Of a stretch of DNA of 64,000 nucleotides, positions 11,701-22,695 are shown one piece after another. Numbering within the stretch: the stretch's first letter is position 1; each line of letters opens with the position of its first letter. The DNA lies in NCBI GenBank assembly GCA_011947345.1, contig JAAVTG010000111.1, positions 62,001-126,000 of the forward strand, written 5' to 3'. The DNA comes from Phytophthora quininea. Taxonomy: Eukaryota; Oomycota; Peronosporomycetes; Peronosporales; Peronosporaceae. The position numbers and the translations under genes were made by a program. Under the pieces are notes generated by a model. That model did not search any database, had not been told where the DNA came from, and saw only the letters and a program-made list of their open reading frames with translations.

Positions 11701-12833
11701 TTCGAGTCGATCCCCGGCGTGGCCCCGCTTCCCAAGGGCTACAATCCGGCCACGTGGATGCTGGAGGTGATCGGCGCCGGCGTGGGCCACGCGGCCGGCT
11801 CGACGGACTTCGTGGAGGTGTTCAAGGGCAGCGCGGAGAAGCGCATCCTCGACGCCAACATGGCCAAGGAGGGCGTGACGGTCCCGTCGCCCGACTTCCA
11901 GGAGATGGTCTTCTCGAAGAAGCGCGCGGCCAACTCGCGGACGCAGGCGCGCTTCTGGTGGGGCGCTTCATGAACATGTACTGGCGCACGCCGTCGTACA
12001 ACCTGACGCGCTTCATCGTGACGTTCCTGCTTGCGCTCGTGTTCGGCCTGGTGTTCCTGAACGGCGACTACACGAGCTACCAGGGCATCAACGGCGGCGT
12101 GGGCATGGTGTTCATGACGACGCTCTTCAACGGCATCGTGTCGTTCAACAGCGTGCTCCCGATCACGTGCGAGGAGCGCGAGTCGTTCTACCGCGAGCGC
12201 GCGGCGCAGACGTACAACGCGCTGTGGTACTTTGTGGGCTCGACGCTGGCGGAGATCCCGTACGTGTTCGCGAGCGGCTTCATCTTCACGGTCGTGTGGT
12301 TCTGGATGGTGGGCTTCACGGGCTTCGGCACGGCGGTGCTCTACTGGATCAACGTGTCGCTGCTGATCCTGCTGCAGGCCTACATGGGCCAGTTCCTGGC
12401 GTACGCACTGCCGAGCGTGGAGGTGGCCGCCATCATCGGCGTGCTCATGAACTCGGTCTTCTTCCTCTTCATGGGCTTCAACCCGCCGGCCAACTCGATC
12501 CCGAGCGGCTACAAGTGGCTCTACACGATCACCCCGCAGCGGTACCCGCTGGCCATCCTGGGCGGCCTGGTGTTCGGCCAGTGCGACCAGGAGCCGACCT
12601 GGAACGAGAGCACGAAGGCGTACGAGAACGTTGGCTCGCAGCTCGGCTGCCAGCCCGTGACGGACACGCCCGTGTCGATCGACCACACGACGGTCAAGGG
12701 CTACATCGAGTCCAACTTCGGCATGTATCACTCGGACATGTGGGCGGACTTTGGCTACGTGTTCATCTTCATCGCTGTGTTCCGGCTGCTGGCGTTGCTG
12801 TCGCTGCGCTTCCTGAACCACCAGAAGAGATAA
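8704..12833 (+). CDS. PDR-type ABC transporter, copy 3 (complete length, frameshifts)
   Basis: Mirror of copy 2, with the same NBD1-TMD1-NBD2-TMD2 order and motifs (GQPGSGKSS, VSGGERKRVTTG, GSSGAGKTT, FLDEPTSGLD). The start is ATG 8704 with a frame change at the C4 run 8738-8741, or the in-frame ATG 8766. Further breaks: C4 at 9316-9319, T3 at 10470-10472 (both shared with copy 2), and a private one at TT 11953-11954, where copy 2 has TTT and stays open. One extra base in each run restores a standard PDR reading. Copy 3 keeps the linker between TMD1 and NBD2 that copy 2 lost. It lies head-to-head with copy 2 across about 2.7 kb. Confidence 0.87.
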
Positions 12834-13198
12834 GCAGACAGCTTGTGGGGGTCGTCGTCGACTTTCTTAGACATACTTTTGAACAAATAACCTAATTAAC
12901 CTGGCAAACAACTTCTTCGCCTGTTTGGTTTTCAACGCTTCTAGCGCATGGACATCGATTGTATCATCGCTTTACTTGCAACTTGGACAGAAGACAAGAC
13001 CGTGCATGTATCCTTCACAAGTTGCATTCGCAATGCTGCTCACGAGACCAATAACTCTGGCCAATACAACAAAGCGGTTCAACTTCTACATGTATGTTCG
13101 CTCTCATCTTTTCCGCTTATATTTTTGCAAGCCAATGAAGCTGCAAGGCTTCCGTACATGGCTTTTGGAAAGTCACTGCTTGGCTAACACTACACTAC

Positions 13199-13330
13199 TT
13201 ATCTCTTCTCGTGGTTGATGTTGCGAATCGACAACAGCGCCAACAACCGAGGAATTCCAATGAACAGGAACGCGTAACCGCAATTGCTCCAAACTCCGTG
13301 CTTCATCTCAACAGCCAGCAATATAAATGC
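13199..13330 (-). pseudogene. Remnant of PDR transporter C-terminus (copy 4)
   Basis: On the minus strand the last ~40 codons read FLFIGIPRLLALLSI..NINHEKR-stop, matching the end of copy 1 (FLFIGILRLLALLSL..NINHQKR). Upstream the similarity dissolves and no NBD or other membrane segments follow. Its 3' flank (about 13115-13198) also resembles the 3' flank of copy 1. It is therefore the stump of a fourth PDR gene, tail-to-tail with copy 3. Confidence 0.8.
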
Positions 13331-13713
13331 TGCATCGAAGTTCACACGAATGCCCAACATGCTAGCGAAACCTAATCTGGAGTGTATGTCGTTTAGTTTC
13401 CGTAATGGCCACGACCTGTGGTGATGGCCAGATGTCGAAACATCGCAGCTTTCGCCAGGGACCCACGGTCGATACACCGCAGTACTGCAAAGCAAGCCGT
13501 CGCATTGATTTTCTTCTTGGCGGCCCGAAACCGCAGTGTCGCGGTCGGTATGATGTGAATCAATCACTAGAGTCGTTATTCAGGGCGTTTTCAGCACCAA
13601 CTGAACAACTGGGCGTCACCACAACATCGTCCCATGGGCCATGGGATCATTTTCTCACTCGTTCCGTCCACCGTCGACGTCACTTCCCCTTTCGCAGCAT
13701 TCCAACGAAGCTC
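13331..13713. other. Intergenic, no clear gene
   Basis: Between the PDR copy 4 stump and the next ORF. Open frames cross it, but none resembles a known family and no promoter match is convincing. Confidence 0.4.
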
Positions 13714-14306
13714 ATGGCGCCCAAGATCACTCGATCCCGCAAGATCACCCGGGCGAAGGTCTTCCGCGATCACGAGCAGAGCAGCAAGGCCCCGTCCATT
13801 CTGGCCTTCACGGGCGACGCGGGTCAAAACTACCTCGACGCAGACGGCGGATGGGGTGAGGAAGAGGACACCCGTCCTGGTGTGCCACGAAGCCGCATCT
13901 CGAGAGCTGCAGCCAAGCCGTCCAAGCTCAGAACTGGATGGTATTCGTCGCTGTCGTCGGGACTGAACGGCGCTCGGACCAAGCTGACCCCAAGCCTTCA
14001 CCTGCGAGAATCGGCTCGCGGCGCCGTTAGCCAACTGCACAAACGACGATGCGCGGACCAAAGTCTCGCGTGCAGTCGCTGCGGAAGACGATGCCGAACC
14101 TTCGACGATCCGGCAGGTCCCAGTCGAGACGGGCCCAGCCAGTGGTGACTGTGACAGAGAGCGAAAGCGACGACAGCTTCGACTTCATGTACACCGAGGT
14201 CGACCTCGGAGACGAGCCGAAGAAGGCCACAACGTACGGGAGCAGACTCTCCAAGCTGCTGCCCAAGCGACCGCAGCTATCCATGAACCGAAAGCAGGTT
14301 TACTAA
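13714..14306 (+). CDS. Hypothetical small basic protein, read in two frames
   Basis: I do not recognise this product. From ATG 13714 one frame gives a Lys/Arg-rich start (MAPKITRSRKITRAKVF) and runs to 14148. A second frame, ATG 14049-14306, gives 85 residues rich in Arg/Ser with an acidic patch (TESESDDSFDF) and a basic end before TAA. The two overlap by about 100 bp with similar composition, so they may be one gene of about 195 codons broken by a single-base error, or joined by an unrecognised intron. It could also be non-coding. A highly charged nuclear or ribosomal-type protein is only a guess. Confidence 0.35.
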
Positions 14307-14625
14307 AAAAAAGCAATCAATTTGTGTGTACAATCGGTCTTGTTGTGCTACCTTCCATGACCATCACGTCAAGACAGCAACACTCCACTACCGACGAAGG
14401 ACACACCGCACAGCTAGCGAGCACACCTGTCTCGCCATGGCATAGAGGCCTGAAGGAATTGCCATCCTCCGCGGCATGGGACGAGATTCGATTCGCCTTG
14501 GGAAAGCGTTTTTGCCATTTTCCGTTTCGGCAACTCTTTCTGCCAATCGCAGACCATCGGATGGCGTCATTTGGTGCGACTGTCAGTCACGAATTGGCCA
14601 GGAAGGAATCGCTCCGCTCGCTTCC
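14307..14625. other. Upstream region of the MFS transporter gene
   Basis: About 320 bp with no supported gene. It starts with an A-rich run just after the preceding stop codon, suggesting the 3' end of that gene, and otherwise serves as the 5' region of the MFS gene. Confidence 0.4.
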
Positions 14626-16147
14626 ATGTCTGCGCCCGTCGCCACGCAGGTCATGCCGCACGAGCGCGCGTCGTTCGTCAGCACCGACGCCAGCAGCGCC
14701 ACGTCCGAGAGCTCGGACCCGCTCGTCGAGATCCTCTCGAAAGACCGCCGGATCGCATCTGATTATGGCTCGCTGGCCATTCCAGACGACGACCGCGACG
14801 TGGTTGTAAGCGACCGGATCCTCGTGTCGGCCATCGCCAACCTCAGCACAGCGGTACGAAGTTAAGCAAGAGCTGCAATTGGTTTGCATTGGCATTGGAC
14901 TCACATCACTTTGGTGTTTTTCATACGTGCAGTACAATCTGGCAGTGATCAACTACGCATTGATGATGTTGCAGCGGTCGTACCCCGATTCAAGCCCCGA
15001 GCTGCGGTCCACGGTGGACTCGTGCTCGCTGGTGGGGGCTATCGCTGGCCAGCTGACCTTCGGTTATGTTGGAACAGTCATGGGACGCCGCAAAGGAATG
15101 ATCTTCACGCTGTTGTTGTCCATCTTCGGTGCCGCAGCGAGTGCCATATTACCGTGGGGAGAGGGCTCTGTCTACCCAGTGCTGGCAGCCTGTCGGTTTG
15201 TGTTGGGTGTCGGCGTTGGTGGGGTTTACCCGCTCTCGGCTGCTTCGGCGGTCGAGTCGAGCGACGACGAACTCAAGAAGAGCAAGGCCGTCGCCGCCGT
15301 GTTCAGCTTCCAGGGCATCGGCCAACTACTGGCGCCGCTCATGGCATACATGATGCTGTCTATGAACGCACAGCGCACGATCGGGTGGCGCGTTCTGCTG
15401 CTCGTTGGAGCGTTTCCTGGCTTATTCGTGCTTCGCAAAGCTTTCGACGTCAAGGAGCAAGCGCCGTCGTCGTCATTGAATACGCGCACTTTACTCAAGC
15501 AAGCCGAAGCGGAGGATTCGTGCAGATCGGAGCTCTGGGAAAAAGTGTGCGAAAGCCCCTCACTACAACGCAAACTGTTCGGGGCCTGCGCGAGCTGGTT
15601 CCTGTTCGACGTCACATTCTACGGCAACATCATCTTCACGCCGATCATTCTCCAAGACACGTTCGGGCTGAACAAGCATCACTTCAGCGACGTCGCGCTC
15701 TGCTCGATGGTCGTGGCAGCAATCGCCCTACCCGGCAACCTCCTCACCGTGTTTATTGTCGGCAAGATGAGCTTTAAGACGATCCAGATCATGGGCTTCG
15801 TCGTGATGGCTCTGCTCTTCTTCGTGCTCGGCGTGTTTTACGACCAACTTTTGGACTACCGCGCGCTGCTGCTGGGGCTGTACGCGCTCACGTTTTTCTT
15901 CTCGAACTTCGGGCCGAACGTTGGCACATTCTGCCTCCCCGCGGAGATTTTCCCTGAAGACGTGCGCGTCGAGCTCAATGGGATCGCTGCAGCGACTGGC
16001 AAGTTGGGTGCCGCCATTGGGGCAGCATCCTTCGGCCTGATTGAGGCGAATTTTGGCGTCTGCCGCCTTCTGGTACTGAGCGCGACGGTGTCTGTGCTTG
16101 GGGCCCTCGTGACGTACAAGTTCATCCCTTCGAAACACTACAACTAG
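14626..16147 (+). CDS. MFS transporter, two exons, resembling sugar/phosphate:H+ symporters
   Basis: Exon 1 14626-14853 and exon 2 14933-16147 flank a 79-bp phase-0 intron (GTACGA...GTGCAG), giving 480 residues. The N-terminal ~76 residues are hydrophilic and cytosolic (MSAPVATQVMPHERASF). Exon 2 holds about 11-12 hydrophobic segments with the MFS loop motif GYVGTVMGRRKG between TM2 and TM3 and a second-half FGPNVGTFCLPAEIFP, typical of the sugar/phosphate symporter branch. It is an integral membrane proton-coupled carrier. Phosphate is a guess from overall resemblance; substrate-defining residues were not checked. Confidence 0.88.
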
Positions 16148-16307
16148 ACACGAGACTTCTTGTTGGAAATTATATATGAATGCTCTCTTAGGCATCAGCG
16201 TGAAATGTCAAGCGTGTTCCACACGCATCTACCAACTCTTTGGTCAATTTACTTGCGACGAGCCGCGTTGCGCTCGCGTCTTGCTTTGACGATCTTGTCC
16301 TGGTTGT

Positions 16308-17929
16308 TCATTTCGTCTCGAACGCCTTCAATAGCTGCCCGCCAGCAGCATTGTTGCCACCGCAGAGCTGCGTGAAGCGAGCGAGTGTAAAGCGCGTCAG
16401 CATCCTGCCGTCCATAGAGCCGTTCACATTGGCTGCGAATTTCCTAAACCTGCCCTTGCGAACTGTAGTGACCCAGTGCCTCACGAGGTCATTGTCCCAT
16501 TCGCGAATTGGAACTACACGCTCCTCATCGTCTTCGCCAGCTTCCTTGACGTCGACTCGATCTGTGCTGATGTGGGGCGTATCTTCGAGCATTTGCCCAG
16601 CGCAGAGCAATGCATGGAGAGTATGCTCGGTATCAATCGACAGTGGCGAGATTGTTGCGATCACGCTGGCCCGGGAATTCGTACTCCAGAGACAGCTCTT
16701 TAATATACGAGTGAGCGTGCTCGCGCGGTAGGGCACGTAGCCCGTGTTGTCTTCACGGCCGATGGCTCGCACACACTCTTTCAACGCGAGGTGGCTCTTA
16801 TTGATCTCGATGGCTTCCTTCCTTCGAGCAGGGTCGTGATAGAACGAGTCTTCATTGCGTTCGCTACCTGCCAGATCTAACAGCACCAGTTGTCCGTAGA
16901 GTTCTCCCAACTCTCCACTCTTTCTATTGCGATGGCGCAGGTTGACGTAGCAGACGAGATGCGAACGCGAGGACTGATGATTGACCGTAGTCGCCTCGGT
17001 CGATCGCAAGGCCTTCACGTCGTCCAGTACTTCGAGCAAGGAGTTGGTCGAGTCCGCCTCCACTTCTGTCGTGCCCACTAAACTCGTATTGCCGTCGCCG
17101 TCATCGCACACGAGCACTTTCGAGCGATTGTGGATCAAGTCTAACGGCACAGTTTAGTTAGTGTAGGATAGTGTAGGAATGCTTTAGCTTTAAAGTCTAG
17201 TCACCCACCGTAGCATTTCGAGCCGGCGATCTCCACGGCCGAGACGGACACCACAAAGTCTACATCTCCCACAGCTTCCATGAAGAGATCGTCCGAGATG
17301 AACTGGAAGAAACCGCTCATCGTGTACGTTTTGCCCGACCCCGTCTGGCCGTACATCATGCACACTGCCTTGCCGCCCTGCATGGCATGCAGCAGCAAGT
17401 GCTTGACGGCGTCCTGGTACACCGTCTCCGTGTCGACCTTTTCGTCGTAGCAGGTGGAGAAGCGCTGGTGGTGTGATACCACGTACTTGTGCCGCATATC
17501 TAGCTCACAACACGTTAGCGCGCGTCATCGAAGCTGTGTAGAGCAGTTAGCAGCTCACCAGGATACATTTTGCACTCGTGGATGACGATCTCGCTCCTGC
17601 CGACGGCCGTGATGACGTCGAACTCGTGCTTCTGCAGCTCGTGCGGCAGCAGCGGTCTCTTGCGCACGTAGACGTGCATGTGGTCGCTGCCCAGCTCTCT
17701 GCTCTCTTCGTCGGCGTCTTGCAGATGCTTCTGATGCTGCTGCAGGTACTGGCGACGCAAGTCGCGCAGTGTGCGCTGGAAGTCGGCGGCGTGCACCTTG
17801 CGCGCCGTCCTAGCGAGAAGCAATACACTATGGTTATCATACTATTAAAAGGTGCTGCTATTCTGCGTTTGTACGCCACCGTTTGTCCATGTTCTCGCCT
17901 GCAGGACGCCATTCTCGGTCGGGCACCAT
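16308..17929 (-). CDS. Kinesin-13-like motor with C-terminal SAM-like domain, four exons
   Basis: Exons on the minus strand: 17880-17929, 17559-17809, 17209-17499 and 16308-17140, with 70-, 59- and 68-bp GT-AG introns and consistent phases, giving 474 residues. The motor shows P-loop [10 protein letters not shown], switch I NHQSSRSH and switch II DLAGSER. The motor start VYVRKRPLLPHE and VEIAGSKCYDLI resemble kinesin-13, which depolymerises microtubule ends. After the motor comes a SAM-like segment (REWDNDLVRHWV...FTLARFTQLC). At 16308 the frame closes, but one extra base would continue it for about 20 basic residues to a stop at 16249-16251. Exon 1 is the least certain part. Confidence 0.85.
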
Positions 17930-18134
17930 CGCGCTGCTTGGCCGATTCTGAAGTGGTGGATATGGATACTTTTTTACAGTCATTCTTGGTATTGTTGATA
18001 GCTAATCAAATCATTGGATTAATGGCCTCTATCTCCGCTACAACTCCGCATATGGGGAATTCCCGACGCCAAGAAAACCGCATACCTCCCCAAAGTTAGT
18101 GTCTTATCGGGAAGAGGAACCTTCGAGCTCTGAT

Positions 18135-20129
18135 ATGGCGTCCAGCTATGACGTTGTCATGATGTCGGCGGGGCTCTCGGCGCCAGCGCAGCCCTCACCA
18201 CCCACGCAGACGCAGGCGCCGACCATCGAGCAGCAGCAGCAGGCCCAGCTGCAGTCGCAGATCGAGCAGGCGCAGGCCCAAGCGGCTGAGGCCAACGCCC
18301 AGTCAGCCGAAGCCCAAGCAGCTCCTGCACAAGCTCAAGCATCAGGCCAAGCGCCAGACCAGCCCCAAGCGGATGCGGCTAAGCCTCGACGACGCCGAGG
18401 GGACGGCAACGGCAACCTGACGGTGGAGCAGAAGCGCCGCATCTGCGAGAAGCACCGCAGTACGCCGAAGATCACGCAGAAGGACCTGTGCCGCTGGGCC
18501 AAGCTCGAGTTCAACCTGAGCCGAGCCCCCACGCAGCCCACGATGAGCAACATCCTCAAGCACGAGCACCTGTTCAAGGACAGCGTGCTGGGGGTGCTGG
18601 GCTCGCAGCGGAAGACCATCCGCCCCACCAAACACTCGCACTTTGACCAGGTACTGGCCAACTGGGTCATGGAGAGGCAGAACAAGGGCAACATTACGGG
18701 CGACATGATCAAGAACAAAGGCAGAGAACTGGTCAAGCAGATGGGTCTGGAGGGCAAGCTGGGCTTCTCCAATGGCTGGCTGGCCTCGTTCAAGGCCAGA
18801 CACGGGCTCATGAAGAGAACCAACAACCAGGCAGACAAAATGGCCATGGCTGGTGCTCCCGGCGCTGGTTTGGTGGGGAAGGATGGCGCTGTAGGATACC
18901 CTGGACTGCTGGACGGCAGCGGAGGCATGGTGTTGCCTAACGGGCTGTCGGTGGACCCCAACTACATGCTGCCGCCAGTGTCGACGGATCTGACTCTTGA
19001 ACAGATCCAGGAAATGCTGAAGGACTACGTGTCTAGCGACGTGTACACGGTGGACGAGACCGGGCTGTTCTACCGAGCGTCGCCCAACAAGCTCGTCCAG
19101 GGCGACGACGCCCAGTCGCAACTCGTTGACGAGCCACGGCTGACAGTGGTGCTGGCCACCAATGCGGACGCCTCCGACATGATGGAGCCGTACATTATCG
19201 GCAGCATTGTTCCTCCCAAGAGCATCAAGATGGCGTCCATCTCGCAGCTGGGCTACCACTACGTCTGCAGCAGCAAGGCGCGCATGACGGTGTTCATCTT
19301 CCAGCAGTGGTTGCGCGATTTCAACGCGCGCATGGCCAGTGCGCACCGCAATGTGGTGCTGCTCATGGACAACGCGCCGTCGCACGTTCTGGGCTGCATG
19401 GCGCTCTCGAACGTGCGTGTGGTCATGTTCACTCCGCATTTGGGCATGAAGGTGCAGCCCATGCGTGGTGGTATTCTCTCGGCCTTCAAGGGCAAGTACC
19501 GCCTCAAGCATCTCACCTTGGCAATTGATCATCTCGAGGATGGTCTGACGGAGATCTATCACGTCAAGCAAATTCAGGCTATGAAGTGGATCACTGAAGC
19601 TTGGCAGCAGACGTCCAAGGAGCTGATCATTCATGCGTGGAAGGCATTGAATATCCAGTACTCATTTCCGTTTGATTCCTCCATGGACAACGCTGACGAC
19701 AAGAACGTCGAGGAGGAGCTGTGGGGGCTTCTCTACTGTCTGCAGCTCAGCGGCGTAGTCAACACGAAGGTCCTCGTGAACTCTCGCTGGGAGAATGACA
19801 TCCACAAACGCCTGAACGAAGACATGATCGAGGACCCACTGCAAAACGACGAGGAGTTCCGTTTGCCGGACCCGGTATCAATCGAGAGGCACGGAGCAAG
19901 TGTCCCAACCCACTTGCCAACTACCGATGAGGAGCCGCATGCTAGCGGTATCAAGGCACTCACTGCCAAGGAGCAGTTGAAGTCGTTCCGCGACGTGATC
20001 CGCTACCTGGAGCGCACGGGCACAGCCGACGCTCGTGACCCGCAGCTGCCGAACGTCATCGACTTTCTCAAGAAGAAGCAGCTCAGCTTGCGCTTCGATA
20101 ACGCCAGCAACTCGACGCTCTCCATATAA
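18135..20129 (+). CDS. Pogo/Tigger (CENP-B-type) transposase-derived protein
   Basis: 664 residues in one exon. Residues ~28-80 are Gln/Ala-rich. Residues ~97-150 form a pogo-type helix-turn-helix (TVEQKRRICEKH...DLCRWAK) and ~167-225 a CENP-B-type second helix-turn-helix (LANWVMERQNKGNITGDMI). A DDE-like core follows with D307 (YTVDETG) and D412 (LLMDNAPSH). Where Tigger enzymes have QPLDQG, this protein has QPMRGG, so the third acidic catalytic residue appears replaced by Arg444. There are no stops or frame breaks and I see no flanking terminal inverted repeats. This suggests a domesticated DNA-binding protein rather than a live transposon. ATG 18135 is the first in-frame ATG. Confidence 0.85.
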   Translation: MASSYDVVMMSAGLSAPAQPSPPTQTQAPTIEQQQQAQLQSQIEQAQAQAAEANAQSAEAQAAPAQAQASGQAPDQPQADAAKPRRRRGDGNGNLTVEQKRRICEKHRSTPKITQKDLCRWAKLEFNLSRAPTQPTMSNILKHEHLFKDSVLGVLGSQRKTIRPTKHSHFDQVLANWVMERQNKGNITGDMIKNKGRELVKQMGLEGKLGFSNGWLASFKARHGLMKRTNNQADKMAMAGAPGAGLVGKDGAVGYPGLLDGSGGMVLPNGLSVDPNYMLPPVSTDLTLEQIQEMLKDYVSSDVYTVDETGLFYRASPNKLVQGDDAQSQLVDEPRLTVVLATNADASDMMEPYIIGSIVPPKSIKMASISQLGYHYVCSSKARMTVFIFQQWLRDFNARMASAHRNVVLLMDNAPSHVLGCMALSNVRVVMFTPHLGMKVQPMRGGILSAFKGKYRLKHLTLAIDHLEDGLTEIYHVKQIQAMKWITEAWQQTSKELIIHAWKALNIQYSFPFDSSMDNADDKNVEEELWGLLYCLQLSGVVNTKVLVNSRWENDIHKRLNEDMIEDPLQNDEEFRLPDPVSIERHGASVPTHLPTTDEEPHASGIKALTAKEQLKSFRDVIRYLERTGTADARDPQLPNVIDFLKKKQLSLRFDNASNSTLSI

Positions 20130-20202
20130 ATCCGCGGCAACGTGATAGCGGACTGTAGTGGCGTATAATTTCTTTTTCTTTAACCCTTTCATGTAGCTGA
20201 CG

Positions 20203-22695
20203 CTATTGTGGCACTGTCGTGAAGCACGATCTATGGCGTTGATGGTGAAGACTCCAAGCACGGCAATTGCCGTCGAGGTCGATCCCCGAACTCGTTATTA
20301 CTCGCTCTTTCGTTTCCACTGCGAGGTTCCGATATGCTGTAGCCTCCTCTTCAAGCGAGTTGAGCAAACCAACAAGTCGCGCACGGAACGGTCGAGTAGC
20401 CGAGCTAGCAGTGAGGCACATCCGGTTGGCACCATCGTCAGTCCGAGGAAGGATAACATTTCGACAATCGTTGGCGATAGCAGCCTCCCTTTCACTCTTC
20501 GAGGACCTTGCCCAGTCTGTTGAGATTTCGTCTTGGTTTCGAGCAGGAGCATTGTCGTCTGAGCCAGCCCACCAGCTCTGAATATTGTTCGAGCTCGTGG
20601 TGGAGTTCTTCGCATCACTCCGGGATACTGCAAACGATTTTAAGTCAGCTGTCACCGCAGGACGAGTCTGCGGAACTCGATTCGGTGATGGCAACGCCGC
20701 TGGCGCGACAATAGGAATAGCGGTGGATATTTCCTTTGAACGAAATGCCTCCATCTCATGCCGGAGCGCGCCTAGCTCGCGATCTTTGCTCAATAACCGA
20801 GATTTCAGGTCCAGCATTAACCCTGCAGTCCCACCAAAACACAGGATCAATACCAGCGCCACCCCTGCATTGCCAAAGTAAACTTCTTCGCTACCTTCGT
20901 GCTCCTGTCGAGTTGCTGTCAGTTTAGCTTGAAGTTGCTTCGCCAGTCTATCCGCTATCTCCAATTGACGACGCAATATCTCTGCCTCAGCACTTTCACC
21001 CGCTTGTTGTTGCTTCTGCTGTCCGCTAAGACGATGGATTTCCGCTTTCATCTCACGATCATTTTCTTCTAGACGCTCTATCTTTTTCTCTAGCTGACTA
21101 ATCGCCACAAATGCATCCTTCAGTTCGACATTTTGATGATGAATTGTCTGTTCCTGGCTGCGATGTCGTGAGTCTAGGTGGTGCTCTGTCACTTCCATCA
21201 TCGTTCGCGCTACGTGGTGAGCGTGGTCTTGCGCCTCGTGATCGCGCACCATACTAGCAAGAGCCTTCCGAAGACTGTTCATTTCAGCTCTCACTAAGTC
21301 GTCGCCAATCGAGTTCGTGACACTCTCAAGGTCGGCTTCAGCCTGTTTAGCCATACATTTACTGCGCTCTGGCGTAGTGACATCGTTGGTCGTCAGCTCT
21401 GGTTCTCCATGCGCTTCCCTAAAGTTGTAATCAATATCAATTACTGCTCCATGCGAGCTGCAAGAAGCGCAGCGAGAAGTTTCGAGCTGACGAATGTAGC
21501 TATGCAAGCTCTCGATTTTGTTCTGCATCATCGCCAACATTTCGCTGTACTCCGTAGCTGCCCCAGCGTTCTCGCTGTTGATATGAGGTGCGTTCTTGAT
21601 GTTCTTTGCGCGACTACCGAAGCGTAGAGTGGACAGCGTCTCCTCCATGTGTAAGCTGCTTGGAGAGCACGTTAACAGTAGGTGCGTTTTGGCATTCCCA
21701 CCAAGAGAATTCTGCAGCAATCGCGTCAACTTGCTGTCCCGATACGGAATGTGCTTGGCCTTCCCGTCTGTCAAAGCGTAGATCACATTACCTAAAGCAG
21801 ACAGCGACTTGTTTTCGCGTTGTCAGTCGTCACCAAAGCAATTAAACGAAAAGCAGCATACCCGATTAATGTGCTTCGCCTCTTCCATCCGCACGCCCGT
21901 TGCTGCCGTCTTTTGCACCTTTTCCGACCCAGCCAAGTCGACAATACACATTTTACTTTTCACCTTGATGCCCGTGGCAAGTTGCTTCTTTGTAAACTTG
22001 AGGATCAGCACCGAGTGGCTTCGACTTGAGTCTGCGTTCATCAGCGTCGACCCTGTCGATCGTTGGGCGTTTCCCCTGGCTAAGATCGCCATTCCATCTG
22101 CCCAAGTAGAAATCGCGATTTCGCTGGCCCCTTCAACACAAACGTCACGATTGTTATCTTCTCGAAGACGAAGCGATCTTGCACTGTTTGGAAGAAGAAG
22201 ATCCCGCAATCTCTCCTGGTACACTTCCACAAAACTCGCCGTAAGGGAAACGTCATACTGTGCTAGATCGATACGGGACATTTCCTCCAAGATTGCTTCC
22301 ATTGCACGTGGAACAAGCCCTTGGGTCTCAGTAGATCCACCACCCACGGTTGTGTACGTTTTACCACTACCGGTTTGACCGTAGGCGATGATAGTACAAT
22401 TGTATCCTGCAAGCAGGTCAGCAACAAATGGTCGGCCGATTGACTCAAACAAAGCTTGTTGCGTCGAATTGCCTGAATACACCCCGTCAAAGCTCGAATA
22501 AGCTGTGCCAGCATTGAGAGACTCAATGTCCACTGCTGTCAGCGAGGTTATCGATTCGGCAGGATTAACCACGGATGGAGATGGGTGGGCAACCACTATA
22601 CGACGCGCAGAACGATCCACGACTACACAGGACGACCAACTACCAGGATCTGCCTGTCGTACACGACAACTCACCTGAATCCCGCTGCTCGCCAT
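20203..22695 (-). CDS. Kinesin with N-terminal motor and coiled-coil tail
   Basis: Exon 1 21862-22695 and exon 2 20203-21807 flank a 54-bp intron splitting the motor at INR|SLSALGN. P-loop [10 protein letters not shown], switch [10 protein letters not shown] and DLAGSEK are all present. The motor starts near residue 5 and ends around HINSENAG. The tail has heptad-rich helices ([25 protein letters not shown]) and then a polar region. A hydrophobic stretch ([11 protein letters not shown]) encoded at 20823-20894 looks like a membrane segment, but that block is exactly 72 nt, starts GT and ends AG; removing it restores coiled coil. It is probably an unspliced in-frame intron. Kinesin family not assigned. 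Confidence 0.88.

Larger units (their letters stand above)
7580..13106. repeat. Right arm of 5.5-kb inverted repeat
   Basis: Reverse complement of 1654-7159. In the coding part the arms are nearly identical: the antisense reading 4279-5553 and its mirror 9194-10468 differ at only three of 424 codons as translated. The inner end at 7580 is sharp. The outer end at 13106 runs into the degraded tail of PDR copy 4. Confidence 0.95.
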
